Notes under the pieces: model-generated
The model's database searches: none
Told to the model about the DNA's origin: nothing
The model's input: only the letters and a program-made list of their open reading frames with translations
Origin: an uncultured Lachnospiraceae bacterium
GTDB lineage: Bacteria > Bacillota > Clostridia > Lachnospirales > Lachnospiraceae
NCBI GenBank assembly: GCA_910578885.1
Contig: CAJTSH010000014.1
Coordinates: 14,354-78,353 of the forward strand
Length of the DNA: 64,000 nucleotides
Direction: 5' to 3'
Program-made: the position numbers and the translations under genes
Part shown: piece by piece, positions 8,557 to 17,381 of the stretch
Position numbering within the stretch: position 1 is the stretch's first letter
Layout of the letters: every line of letters begins with the position of its first letter

Positions 8557-8860
8557 CGAGCAACAAGCAGGGCAGACTCCGCAGATTCAGGCAGCTTGCG
8601 CAAGCTAGCTTGCAGCAAGTTGTATGAATCTGTGGAAAGTTGTCCGGCGCCTGCCGGACAACCCGTGAATCCCCGATTCACGGGTCTGCCCGTCCGGTTA
8701 AGGAACCCATTCGGTTACGAAAGGAACCCAATTACAAAACTGTGTCTCCGTTCCCAAAACCGAACCTCTCCCCAAAGGACAACAGGGAATCAAAGATTCC
8801 CGCCTTGTCCCCCCACTCATCCGCATTATTTTAGAGAAGAAAAACAGAAAGGAAACCAAC
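8557..8860 (+). repeat. hairpin-rich spacer between pheS and pheT
   Basis: 304 bases without a convincing gene, packed with perfect inverted repeats. CAGATTCA (8582-8589) pairs with TGAATCTG (8625-8632) around the palindrome AGCTTGCGCAAGCT (8593-8606). TTGTCCGGC (8640-8648) pairs with GCCGGACAA (8653-8661). CCCGTGAATC (8662-8671) pairs with GATTCACGGG (8675-8684). GGGAATC (8785-8791) pairs with GATTCCC (8795-8801), extended by outer GGACAA/TTGTCC. None ends in a clear T-tract, so they may process or stabilise the pheST message. The flanking codons share a C-rich bias. Confidence 0.75.
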
Positions 8861-11281
8861 ATGAAAACATCATTAAAATGGATCAAATCCCTTGTTCCAG
8901 AATTAGACATAACCCCAAAGGAATATGCCGACGCCATGATCTTATCCGGCTCCAAGGTAGAATGCTATACACAAATGGATGCCGATTTAGACAAAATCGT
9001 CATCGGACAAATACAAAAAATTGAACGCCATCCGGACGCAGACAAGCTTATCATCTGCCAAGTAGACATCGGAAACGGAGAAACCACCCAGATTGTCACA
9101 GGCGCGCCGAATGTAAAAGAAGGAGATAAAGTCCCGGTTGTCCTAGACGGCGGACGCGTGGCAGGAGATCATGACGGCAAGCTGACAGCAGGCGGAGTGA
9201 AAATCAAAAAAGGAAAATTAAGAGGAATCGAATCAAACGGTATGATGTGCTCTATTGAGGAATTAGGCTCAAACCGCGATATGTTCCCCGAAGCCCCGGA
9301 GCTTGGTATTTATATCTTTGGCGAGGATGCCAAAGTTGGCGGGAGCGCAGTGGAAGCATTAGGATTGGATGATACGGTTGTAGAATATGAGATAACGAAC
9401 AACCGCGTGGATTGCTTTTCTATCCTTGGAATTGCAAGAGAAGCTGCGGCTACCTTCCGAAAGGACTTTGTGCCTCCGGCTGTAACTGAGACAGGAAATG
9501 ATGAAAATGTCAATGATTACATTAAGGTGACCATAAAGGATACAGAGCTTTGCCCGCGCTATACGGCAAGGGTCGTGAAGAATATTAAAATTGCTCCATC
9601 ACCGGAGTGGATGCAGAGAAGACTGCGCGCACAGGGAATCCGTCCCATCAATAATATTGTAGATATCACAAACTACGTTATGGAAGAATACGGACAGCCG
9701 ATGCACGCCTATGACTGGGATACGATTGCAGGACATGAAATCATCGTTCGCAGAGCCGTTGACGGAGAAAAGTTCGTAACCTTGGACGGGCAGGAGCGTA
9801 CCTTGGATGACAGTGTATTGATAATCTGTGATGGAGAGAGGGCAGTAGGTATGGCAGGAATCATGGGAGGTGAGAACTCCATGATAACTGATAATGTTAC
9901 GACCATGCTGTTTGAGGCGGCGTGCTTCGACGGAACGAATATCCGTATTTCCAGCAAGAAGGTAGGTCTTCGGACGGATGCTTCCGCAAAGTTTGAAAAG
10001 GGACTTGACCCGAATCTGGCAATCGAAGCGATGAATCGTGCCTGTCAGTTGGTTGAAGAGCTGGGAGCAGGGGAAGTAGTCGGCGGTGTGGTAGATGTAT
10101 ATGGCAAGGTGAAGGAGGGAAGAAAAATTCCGTTTGAGCCGGAGAAATACAATCGGCTGCTCGGAACAGACATCGCGGCAGAAGAGATGCTTGCTTATTT
10201 TGAAAGGCTGGAGCTTAAATATGATGAGGGAAACAAGGAGATTTTAGTTCCGTCCTGGAGACAGGATTTGCTCTGTGGCGCTGATCTGGCGGAGGAAGTT
10301 GCACGTTTTTATGGTTATGATAAAATTGGAACCACACTGCCGAGCGGAGAAGCGACCACCGGTATGCTGAGCTTTAAACTCCGTATCGAGCAGGCGGCGA
10401 GAGATATTGCGGAATTCTGTGGTTTTTCGCAGGCAATGACTTATTCTTTTGAGAGCCCGAAGGTATTTGACAAGTTGCTTTTACCGGCTGATTCCCCGTT
10501 GCGCAATACAGTGGTCATTTCCAACCCGTTGGGCGAGGATTTCAGCATCATGCGCACCACTTCTTTAAATGGTATGTTGACAAGTCTCGCAACTAATTAT
10601 AATAGAAGAAATAAGGATGTACGCCTTTATGAGATGGGAAATATCTATTTACCAAAGCAAGTGCCTGTAACGGAGCTTCCGGAGGAACGGATGCAGTTTA
10701 CCCTCGGTATGTACGGAGAAGGAGACTTCTTTACCATGAAGGGGGTGGTAGAAGAGTTCTTTTATAAAATCGGTATGTGTGGAAAGATTACCTACAATCC
10801 AAAGTCAGGGCTTTCCTTCCTGCACCCAGGACGTCAGGCAAACATTATCTATAATAAGAAGATAGTAGGTTATCTGGGAGAGGTTCACCCGATTGTTGCA
10901 AATAATTATAGTATCAAGGATCGTGTATATGTGGCTGTGCTGGATATGCCTTATATCGTGAATTGGGCGACCTTTGACAGAAAATATGAGGGGATTGCCA
11001 GATTCCCGGCGGCTGTCCGAGATATCAGCATGGTAGTTCCGAAGGAAATCCTTGCCGGTGATATTGAGTGTGTATTCGATTCCAAGGGGGGCAAGCTTTT
11101 GGAGAGCTATGAGCTGTTTGATATCTATGAAGGCGCTCAGATCAAAGCCGGGTATAAGTCAATGGCATATTCCTTGACTTTCCGTGCGAAAGACCGAAAT
11201 TTAGAAGAAGCGGATTTGACCTCGGCGATGAATAAGATATTGAAAGCCTTAGATGGCATGGGAATTGAGCTGAGGGCTTAA
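8861..11281 (+). CDS. pheT: phenylalanyl-tRNA synthetase beta subunit
   Basis: 806 residues, standard length. Domains in order: an OB-fold tRNA-binding domain (about 40-150, with HPDADKLIICQVDIG), the B3/B4 editing region (about 210-390), B5 (about 400-480), the catalytic-like core, and a C-terminal FDX-ACB anticodon-binding domain (about 710-805, starting at RFPAAVRDISMVVP). The B subunit binds tRNA and removes mischarged Tyr. An AAAGGAAA box precedes the ATG. The first roughly 130 codons share the C/A-rich third positions of the end of pheS, then usage returns to the window norm near 9300. Confidence 0.96.
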   Translation: MKTSLKWIKSLVPELDITPKEYADAMILSGSKVECYTQMDADLDKIVIGQIQKIERHPDADKLIICQVDIGNGETTQIVTGAPNVKEGDKVPVVLDGGRVAGDHDGKLTAGGVKIKKGKLRGIESNGMMCSIEELGSNRDMFPEAPELGIYIFGEDAKVGGSAVEALGLDDTVVEYEITNNRVDCFSILGIAREAAATFRKDFVPPAVTETGNDENVNDYIKVTIKDTELCPRYTARVVKNIKIAPSPEWMQRRLRAQGIRPINNIVDITNYVMEEYGQPMHAYDWDTIAGHEIIVRRAVDGEKFVTLDGQERTLDDSVLIICDGERAVGMAGIMGGENSMITDNVTTMLFEAACFDGTNIRISSKKVGLRTDASAKFEKGLDPNLAIEAMNRACQLVEELGAGEVVGGVVDVYGKVKEGRKIPFEPEKYNRLLGTDIAAEEMLAYFERLELKYDEGNKEILVPSWRQDLLCGADLAEEVARFYGYDKIGTTLPSGEATTGMLSFKLRIEQAARDIAEFCGFSQAMTYSFESPKVFDKLLLPADSPLRNTVVISNPLGEDFSIMRTTSLNGMLTSLATNYNRRNKDVRLYEMGNIYLPKQVPVTELPEERMQFTLGMYGEGDFFTMKGVVEEFFYKIGMCGKITYNPKSGLSFLHPGRQANIIYNKKIVGYLGEVHPIVANNYSIKDRVYVAVLDMPYIVNWATFDRKYEGIARFPAAVRDISMVVPKEILAGDIECVFDSKGGKLLESYELFDIYEGAQIKAGYKSMAYSLTFRAKDRNLEEADLTSAMNKILKALDGMGIELRA

Positions 11282-11304
11282 AAAAGCATATTTATGAATT
11301 GAAC

Positions 11305-11359
11305 AAAAAAGCAGATGGAAAATGTGAAAAAATTGTGAGGTTTTCCACTGCTTTTTTTA
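11305..11359 (+). terminator. intrinsic terminator after pheT
   Basis: AAAAAGCAG plus TGGAAAA pairs with TTTTCCA plus CTGCTTTTT across a loop near 11322-11340 and ends in seven T residues. Confidence 0.8.
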
Positions 11360-11457
11360 TTGCGTACCTGTACGAGAAAGAGTATAATTTTTAGTATACA
11401 TAATTTATGCCACAAGATATTGTGTCAAGGAAAAAATGCAGAAGGGAGATATTTTTG

Positions 11458-12786
11458 ATGAAACGTATTCAAACAAGCAAAAGAATGATGCAATTAGTTG
11501 TTGCTCTGTTTCTGACGCTGGGATGTGTGTTTGCATTCCGAGTACAAGCAGATGCAGCAATCACGGCAGCGCCTACCGGGCTGAAACAGACGGGTGTAAA
11601 TGCCACGCAGATGAAGTTGGAGTGGTCAGAGGTATATGGCACAGGCGGAGAGGTTCCGTCGTATTATGTAATGTGGGCGGAAAATGTCAATTTTACAAAT
11701 TATAAACTTGCATATACGAAAGACTGTGAATATGTGATTGATGGTGCGGCAGGCAAGGCATACTACGTGAGGGTAGGTGTATCTGCAACGGCGCAGACTT
11801 CCGGTGGCGCTCCGGCAGATACGAAGTGGTCGGCAGCATATAAGGCTGTTACTCCTCCAAGTGTTTCTATCGGTTCTTTGTCGATGAAGAAAGCAACTTC
11901 CACATCGGTTACTGTAAGTTGGCAAAATGTTGCGGGAGTAGATGCATACAAAGTTATGTGGTTTAAAACCGTTGCGGAGGGGAAGGAACCGCAAGTCAGC
12001 CAGATTAAACAGCAGACAGTGACGACGAACAGTATTACATTGTCAAAGTTAAGCAAAAATTCACTTGTGGATGTATATGTTTATCCGGTAGCCAAGACAT
12101 CAGACGGTTTGGAGGCAGTTGGCACCAAATATGCTTGGAATTGTTTTGGTACGCAGCCAACAAAGAAAGTCAGCGGTTTGAAATGTACATACTTTGATCC
12201 TTCTGTTAGCAGGACAGATGTAGATTTTAGATGGAATCATATTACATTTGCGGGTTACATACAACCAGATGGATATCAGTATGAGATTTATAAATATAGC
12301 GGCGGCAAGAAGCTGGCGTCAGGAACAACAACAAAGAACTATGTAACAGTAAATAATAAGAAATTGAAAAAACGTCAGTTTTATAAAATCCGCGTCAGGC
12401 CATATGTACAGTTAGCCAATAAGCAGAAAAAGACTGGAGCTTGGTCTAGCTGGACGTACTTTGCGCGCAGTGCCGGCAGTGATGTGACGAAAAAGCTGGT
12501 CAACCCAAATGATGTAAATGATACCAGAGTAAAGCTGACATGGAAGAAAGTTACCGGTGCACAGAGCTATTCAGTATATTATTCTACGTCGCTGAACGGA
12601 AAATATACAAAGCTTGCTACCGTTAAGGGTACAAACTATACAATTGACAAAAATCTTACTTACTTTACGACATATTACGTTCGGATTGTTCCGAACAGGA
12701 AAGTCGGAAAGAAGAACATTTCCGGCGTGATTAACAGTAATAAACCTTATTCAACAGCTTTTAGATTGACATATACGTATTATTAA
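11458..12786 (+). CDS. secreted fibronectin type III repeat protein
   Basis: 442 residues from ATG 11458, chosen because GAAGGGAG lies just upstream and a signal peptide starts there (basic MKRIQTSKR, then MQLVVALFLTLGCVFAF and a cleavage site near VQADA). The mature part reads as about four FN3-like beta-sandwich modules; recurring cues are GLKQTG, LEWSEVYG, VSWQNVAG and LTWKKVTG. There is no LPXTG or transmembrane anchor, so it is probably released or held by the wall non-covalently. A paralogue follows at 13161. Function unknown; binding to polysaccharide or host surface is only a guess from the fold. Confidence 0.85.
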   Translation: MKRIQTSKRMMQLVVALFLTLGCVFAFRVQADAAITAAPTGLKQTGVNATQMKLEWSEVYGTGGEVPSYYVMWAENVNFTNYKLAYTKDCEYVIDGAAGKAYYVRVGVSATAQTSGGAPADTKWSAAYKAVTPPSVSIGSLSMKKATSTSVTVSWQNVAGVDAYKVMWFKTVAEGKEPQVSQIKQQTVTTNSITLSKLSKNSLVDVYVYPVAKTSDGLEAVGTKYAWNCFGTQPTKKVSGLKCTYFDPSVSRTDVDFRWNHITFAGYIQPDGYQYEIYKYSGGKKLASGTTTKNYVTVNNKKLKKRQFYKIRVRPYVQLANKQKKTGAWSSWTYFARSAGSDVTKKLVNPNDVNDTRVKLTWKKVTGAQSYSVYYSTSLNGKYTKLATVKGTNYTIDKNLTYFTTYYVRIVPNRKVGKKNISGVINSNKPYSTAFRLTYTYY

Positions 12787-12806
12787 ATTATTAAACGTGA
12801 GGCGAA

Positions 12807-12845
12807 GAAGCTGCTGCACAATGGTGTGGCAGCTTCTTTTTTTGT
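12807..12845 (+). terminator. intrinsic terminator after the first FN3 gene
   Basis: GAAGCTGCTGCAC (12807-12819) pairs with GTGTGGCAGCTTC (12824-12836), followed by nine T residues broken by one G. Confidence 0.88.
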
Positions 12846-12883
12846 ATAGCTGCCTAACAAAAATGTCATTATGCAATTGCATC

Positions 12884-13027
12884 GTTACTATTCACGGCTC
12901 AGGAATGCGCATTTTCTGCGTATTCCGTATGAACATGATTCAAGTTCGGGGCGATTTTTGCAGGGCAAAACTTCTAATATCGCTCCGGACCGTTGCTATG
13001 AGCGGCTCCTGAGCCGTGAATAGTAAC
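12884..13027. repeat. 144-bp element with 21-bp perfect terminal inverted repeats
   Basis: The ends at 12884-12904 and 13007-13027 are exact reverse complements (outer sequence GTTACTATTCACGGCTCAGG). ATTGCA occurs next to both outer edges, two bases away on the left, which could be a target duplication. The 102 internal bases hold no gene. The size and ends resemble a miniature non-autonomous transposable element or a large bidirectional hairpin. It lies in the 374-base gap between the two FN3 paralogues. Confidence 0.7.
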
Positions 13028-13160
13028 ATTGCACCTTGTTTCTGGAGAATTTTCTGAAATATTTTTCTTGCAATATTGCAGATGGAAGTGTATTGTATTA
13101 GTAGTATGCAGATTTTGGGCATGCAGGAACTATATAGTTACTAGAATGAAGGAGATTGCT

Positions 13161-14456
13161 ATGAGGGAAAAAAAATTTATGTTACAAAAGGTGCTGCTTT
13201 CTTTTGCAGCCGCATTTTTACTGTTGCTTTCTATGAGCCTGACAGTAAAAGCAGCGGCTCCAGGTAAGGTTACTGGATTAAAGCAGACCGGAGCTAGGGA
13301 TTCGAGTATTTCCGTTAGTTGGAATGCGGTGCTTGGAGCAGATAATTACGCTCTTTGGATGAGTGAAGACGGTAAAAATTGGGGTGATAAGCCGATTGAA
13401 GCTAATACATATGGTCCAAGCGAAACTGTATCTGGTTTAACTCCGGGACACACTTATTATGTTAAGGTGTGTGCTTATACCGGATATGGATGGAACTATC
13501 CGGGTTCAACGGAAAACGGAGAATTTTCCGATGTTCTTGAGGTTACAACAGCAACAACAAATATTGAAAATTTAAAAGTGACAGAGGCAACCGTAAATTC
13601 TATTTCTGTGTCATGGTCAAAGGTAGAAGGTGCGTCTTACTATGAAGTAAGTTATAGAGAATCAGGATCTGATACATATTCATCAGCTAAAACAACAACA
13701 AATACAGTTTATAAAGTATCTAATTTAAAAGCAGACACGGATTACAGCATCAAGGTTATGCCTGTTCGCAAGAGTTCTGTCGGATATGCTGCTGCGTATA
13801 ATTATGCATCCTTAGCGTCCTATCAGTGCAATACTATGATTGCAGGCAGCGCTCATAAAAATCTTTCGCTAGATACATGGGTGGGGAACAGCAAAGAAGT
13901 TACGTTAAAATGGACAACAAATAAAAGTACTTTTCCTTCTGGATATCAGATTCAGGTTTGCAATGCGAAAAAGAAAGTTTTAAAGACTTATACGACAAAA
14001 TCATCTTTAACAAATATTAAAATTTCAAACAGCAAGATTAAGAACAAGGCATTTCAGTTCCGGGTACGTTCGTATCAGGTGATTGACAATAAGAATTCCT
14101 ATGGAACATGGTCTTCCTATAAGGTAGTAGTACCGACATGTAAAGTAACTGCTGCAAAGAAGAGCAATAGTTCAGTGAAATTATCATGGAATAAGGTATC
14201 GGGGGCAGCAAGTTATACGATTTATTATTCTTCTTCCTATAAGGGCAAGCTGAAAAAGCTGGCGACAGTAAAAGGGAACAGATATACATGGAAGAAATTG
14301 AAGAAAGGAAAAGATTATTATGTCTATGTAAAGGCGAATAATGTTAAAGTCGGAAATAAAAAGTATTCGTCAACAACAGCAGAAAATCAAAAGATTTACG
14401 AATTTTGGATTGGATATTCAAAAGCGTACAATAATGTATACACAAGATACAATTAG
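13161..14456 (+). CDS. secreted fibronectin type III repeat protein, paralogue
   Basis: 431 residues from ATG 13161, which has GAAGGAG upstream and opens a signal peptide (MREKKFMLQK, then a hydrophobic run ending near VKAAAPG). Extending upstream to 13029 would bury the signal peptide, so that start was rejected. The mature protein starts like its neighbour (GKVTGLKQTG) and contains about four FN3-like modules with VSWNAVLG, VSWSKVEG, LKWTTNK and LSWNKVSG. It has no wall anchor. The two genes look like an old tandem duplication, each with its own terminator. Confidence 0.85.
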   Translation: MREKKFMLQKVLLSFAAAFLLLLSMSLTVKAAAPGKVTGLKQTGARDSSISVSWNAVLGADNYALWMSEDGKNWGDKPIEANTYGPSETVSGLTPGHTYYVKVCAYTGYGWNYPGSTENGEFSDVLEVTTATTNIENLKVTEATVNSISVSWSKVEGASYYEVSYRESGSDTYSSAKTTTNTVYKVSNLKADTDYSIKVMPVRKSSVGYAAAYNYASLASYQCNTMIAGSAHKNLSLDTWVGNSKEVTLKWTTNKSTFPSGYQIQVCNAKKKVLKTYTTKSSLTNIKISNSKIKNKAFQFRVRSYQVIDNKNSYGTWSSYKVVVPTCKVTAAKKSNSSVKLSWNKVSGAASYTIYYSSSYKGKLKKLATVKGNRYTWKKLKKGKDYYVYVKANNVKVGNKKYSSTTAENQKIYEFWIGYSKAYNNVYTRYN

Positions 14457-14479
14457 AAAACAGGAAGTGATTCTGTCAG

Positions 14480-14510
14480 AGGGAATGCATCAATCGGTGC
14501 ATTCCTTTTG
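14480..14510 (+). terminator. intrinsic terminator after the second FN3 gene
   Basis: GGAATGCAT (14482-14490) pairs with TGCATTCC (14498-14505) and is followed by TTTT. Outer CTGTCA/TGACAG bases extend the stem. Confidence 0.8.
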
Positions 14511-14572
14511 TTGACAGTTCTGCCATTTTATGCAAAAATAGAATAGGATTTGATGTATAGAAAGGCATAACA

Positions 14573-15607
14573 ATGAACGTAAAGGATTTTGACTATAAAC
14601 TGCCGGAAGAGCTGATTGCGCAGGATCCCTTGGCGGATCGCTCCGCTTCCAGACTGATGGTATTGGATAAGAAGACAGGCGAGATAGAGCATCATAATTT
14701 TAAAGAGATTACAAGATACTTAAGTCCCGGTGATTGTCTGGTGCTCAACAATACAAAGGTAATCCCGGCAAGGCTATTTGGCGTCAAAGAAGGGACAGAA
14801 GCAAAAATTGAAATCCTTCTTCTAAAGCGCAGGGAAAATGATATCTGGGAGACACTGGTGAAACCGGGGAAAAAGGCGAAGCCGGGAACAAAAATCAATT
14901 TTGGCGACGGTCTTTTGAAGGGGGTAGTGATTGATGTGGTGGACGAGGGCAATCGTCTGATTCAATTTCAGTATAAGGGGATTTTTGAGGAAATCTTAGA
15001 CAAGCTGGGACAGATGCCGCTGCCGCCATATATTACACATCAGTTGAAGGATAAGAACCGTTATCAGACGGTCTACGCAAAGCACGATGGTTCGGCAGCT
15101 GCGCCTACGGCGGGGCTTCATTTTACGCCTGAGCTGTTGAAAGAGATAGAACAGAAGGGCGTTTCGGTTGCAGAAGTTACGCTGCATGTGGGACTTGGAA
15201 CCTTTCGGCCTGTAAAAGTAGAAAATGTTCTGGAGCATCATATGCATTCAGAATTTTATCAGATAACTCAGGAGGCGGCAGATAAGATCAATGCAGCGAA
15301 AACAGCGGGGAAGAAGGTTGTTTCTGTAGGCACAACAAGTACAAGAACGCTGGAGTCTGCAGCCGATGAGAAGGGAATTTTAACTGCGAAAAGCGGCTGG
15401 ACGGACATCTTTATCTATCCGGGATACCGTTTTAAGGTGATTGACGCATTGATTACGAATTTTCACCTGCCTCAGTCAACCTTGGTAATGCTAGTCTCTG
15501 CACTGGCGGGAAGGGAGCATATATTAGACGCTTACCGGATAGCGGTAGAGGAGAGATATCGGTTTTTCAGTTTTGGGGATGCGATGTTCATAACGGATAG
15601 GTATTGA
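14573..15607 (+). CDS. queA: S-adenosylmethionine:tRNA ribosyltransferase-isomerase
   Basis: Transfers the ribosyl group of SAM to preQ1 in tRNA to make epoxyqueuosine at wobble position 34. The 344-residue length and family segments (LIAQDPLADRSASRL near the N terminus, NNTKVIPARLFG, AAPTAGLHFTPELL, LVSALAG near the C terminus) fit QueA. No tgt or other queuosine gene is in the window next to it. A PilZ gene follows within about 50 bases, possibly co-transcribed. Confidence 0.96.
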   Translation: MNVKDFDYKLPEELIAQDPLADRSASRLMVLDKKTGEIEHHNFKEITRYLSPGDCLVLNNTKVIPARLFGVKEGTEAKIEILLLKRRENDIWETLVKPGKKAKPGTKINFGDGLLKGVVIDVVDEGNRLIQFQYKGIFEEILDKLGQMPLPPYITHQLKDKNRYQTVYAKHDGSAAAPTAGLHFTPELLKEIEQKGVSVAEVTLHVGLGTFRPVKVENVLEHHMHSEFYQITQEAADKINAAKTAGKKVVSVGTTSTRTLESAADEKGILTAKSGWTDIFIYPGYRFKVIDALITNFHLPQSTLVMLVSALAGREHILDAYRIAVEERYRFFSFGDAMFITDRY

Positions 15608-15658
15608 GAAATCTGTCTATGAAAATAGAACGAATACCAAAAGAAAAGGAGCTATATA

Positions 15659-16000
15659 ATGGAAGAGAAAAGAAAACACAAAAGGCTGGAACTGGATGTA
15701 AGAATTGAATTGGAAAGACTGGATGAGGACGGAGTGACTACCCTTAAGTATGTGCAGGTAGATGTGACCGATATTTCACGTTCAGGCTTGGGGTTTAAGG
15801 CGGGAAAAATGTTGGATGTGGGGACTTATTATGATACTAAGATTCAGATATGGACCAAAGAAATCGTAGACGCCGTGGTTCAAATTGTCCGCAGGGATGA
15901 GTCGCCGGACGGAAGGTTTAGGTATGGAGGAAGCTTTATCGGTATGACGGATACGGATGCATTAAAGATTGATATTTATCAGATATTTAATGATATCTGA
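15659..16000 (+). CDS. PilZ-domain c-di-GMP receptor, single domain
   Basis: 113 residues, essentially one PilZ domain. The N-terminal arginine motif is in KRKHKRLELD and the second motif, DISRSGLGF, matches the (D/N)xSxxG signature; together they bind cyclic di-GMP. The protein probably changes conformation on binding and acts on an unknown partner. It has an AAAGGAG box and lies 51 bases behind queA. The window contains no GGDEF or EAL gene. Confidence 0.88.
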   Translation: MEEKRKHKRLELDVRIELERLDEDGVTTLKYVQVDVTDISRSGLGFKAGKMLDVGTYYDTKIQIWTKEIVDAVVQIVRRDESPDGRFRYGGSFIGMTDTDALKIDIYQIFNDI

Positions 16001-16004
16001 CAGT

Positions 16005-16046
16005 AAAAACTGTGATTGGCCCATTGATGGTAAATCACAGTTTTTT
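16005..16046. terminator. bidirectional terminator between the PilZ gene and aroA
   Basis: AAAAACTGTGATT pairs with AATCACAGTTTTTT around a 15-base loop. A-tract and T-tract on either side let it serve both convergent genes. Confidence 0.8.
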
Positions 16047-16080
16047 CATTGCAAAAAGAAATTGCTTTATGTCTATGGTG

Positions 16081-17358
16081 TTAATCCGTCAGTTTTTTGA
16101 TATCAGCATAAAAATCAGGATAAGAGATATTCACGCATTCGCCGTCTTTTATGTCCGTTTCTCCCTCGGCATTCAGAGCGGCTATGGCAAAGGACATGGC
16201 AATCCGGTGATCCAGATAAGAATCAATAGAGGCTCCATGAAGGGGTCTTCCGCCGTTTATAATCATTCCATCCTCGGTTGCTTGGGCGTCGCAGCCCATA
16301 GCGCGAAGATTTGTGACCACAGTAGTAATCCGGTCGGATTCTTTGACCTTTAGTTCCGCAGCATCCTGAATGATTGTGGTTCCATCTGCAAAGGCGGCTA
16401 AAACGGCAATCACCGGAATTTCGTCAATCAAGGTGGGGATAATGCTGCCTCCGACCGTGATGCCGTGAAGACTGCTGGAGCGAACGAACAGGTCACAGAC
16501 CGGCTCACCGGAAACAGTGTGCTCATTTTGCTTTTGGATATTGCCGCCCATTGCAAGGGCGACCTTCAAAATGCCGTCTCTGGTTGGATTGATACCCACA
16601 TTACGGATGAGGATTTCCGAATCTGGTACGATTAGCCCAGCTGCAATGAAGTACGCTGCGGAAGAGATGTCTCCCGGAACAGCTACCTTTTGTCCATTTA
16701 AAATGGGATTGGGGCAAATCGTTGCCGTTGTTCCTTCCGAACGGATATCGGCGCCAAAGGCAGACAGCATCAGCTCGGTATGATTCCGTGAAAGTGTCGG
16801 TTCCGTAATGCTGGTTTCATTATCTGCATACATACCTGCTAAGAGCACGCAGGATTTCACTTGGGCGGAAGCAACCGGTGAATCGTAGTGGATGCCGGTC
16901 AAAGTTCTTCCGCAGATGGTCAAAGGCGCGCAGTCATTGCCGAGGTCGCTGGTGATATCGGCATGCATCATCTGAAGAGGCGTGATGATGCGTTTCATCG
17001 GACGCTTTTGGATGGATGCGTCTCCATTGAGATAGGAGGTGAACTGCTGGCCGGCGAGAATACCGGAGATCAGTCTGGTCGTAGTTCCGCTGTTTCCTAC
17101 ATCTAATACATCTGTCGGGGCAGCCAGACCATGAAGCCCCTTGCCGTGTACTGTCACGGTATTTCCGTTGCGTTCAATCTCTATCCCCATCTTCTGAAAG
17201 CAGGAAATCGTAGATAGACAGTCTGCGCCTTCCAGAAAATTAGTAACTTCGGTAATTCCGTCTGCAATGGAACCGAACATAATTGCCCGGTGGGAGATGG
17301 ATTTGTCTCCCGGTATCGTAACTTCGCCGCGAAGATGTTTTGTTTTTGCGATATTCAT
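16081..17358 (-). CDS. aroA: 3-phosphoshikimate 1-carboxyvinyltransferase (EPSP synthase)
   Basis: Condenses shikimate-3-phosphate with PEP, the sixth step of chorismate synthesis. 425 residues with the family motifs PGDKSISHRAIMFGSIADG near the N terminus, NSGTTTRLISG in the middle and LDHRIAMSFAIAAL near the C terminus. It lies 23 bases behind tyrA on the same strand, so the two form an aromatic amino acid operon ending at the shared bidirectional terminator. Confidence 0.96.
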   Translation of the reverse strand: MNIAKTKHLRGEVTIPGDKSISHRAIMFGSIADGITEVTNFLEGADCLSTISCFQKMGIEIERNGNTVTVHGKGLHGLAAPTDVLDVGNSGTTTRLISGILAGQQFTSYLNGDASIQKRPMKRIITPLQMMHADITSDLGNDCAPLTICGRTLTGIHYDSPVASAQVKSCVLLAGMYADNETSITEPTLSRNHTELMLSAFGADIRSEGTTATICPNPILNGQKVAVPGDISSAAYFIAAGLIVPDSEILIRNVGINPTRDGILKVALAMGGNIQKQNEHTVSGEPVCDLFVRSSSLHGITVGGSIIPTLIDEIPVIAVLAAFADGTTIIQDAAELKVKESDRITTVVTNLRAMGCDAQATEDGMIINGGRPLHGASIDSYLDHRIAMSFAIAALNAEGETDIKDGECVNISYPDFYADIKKLTD

Positions 17359-17381
17359 ATAGATATAATCCTTTCCGTCGC

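Noticed and set aside
8596..9024. 142-codon frame between pheS and pheT
   Set aside because: It runs through perfect hairpins and into pheT in another frame; composition is low-complexity and no ribosome binding site is present.
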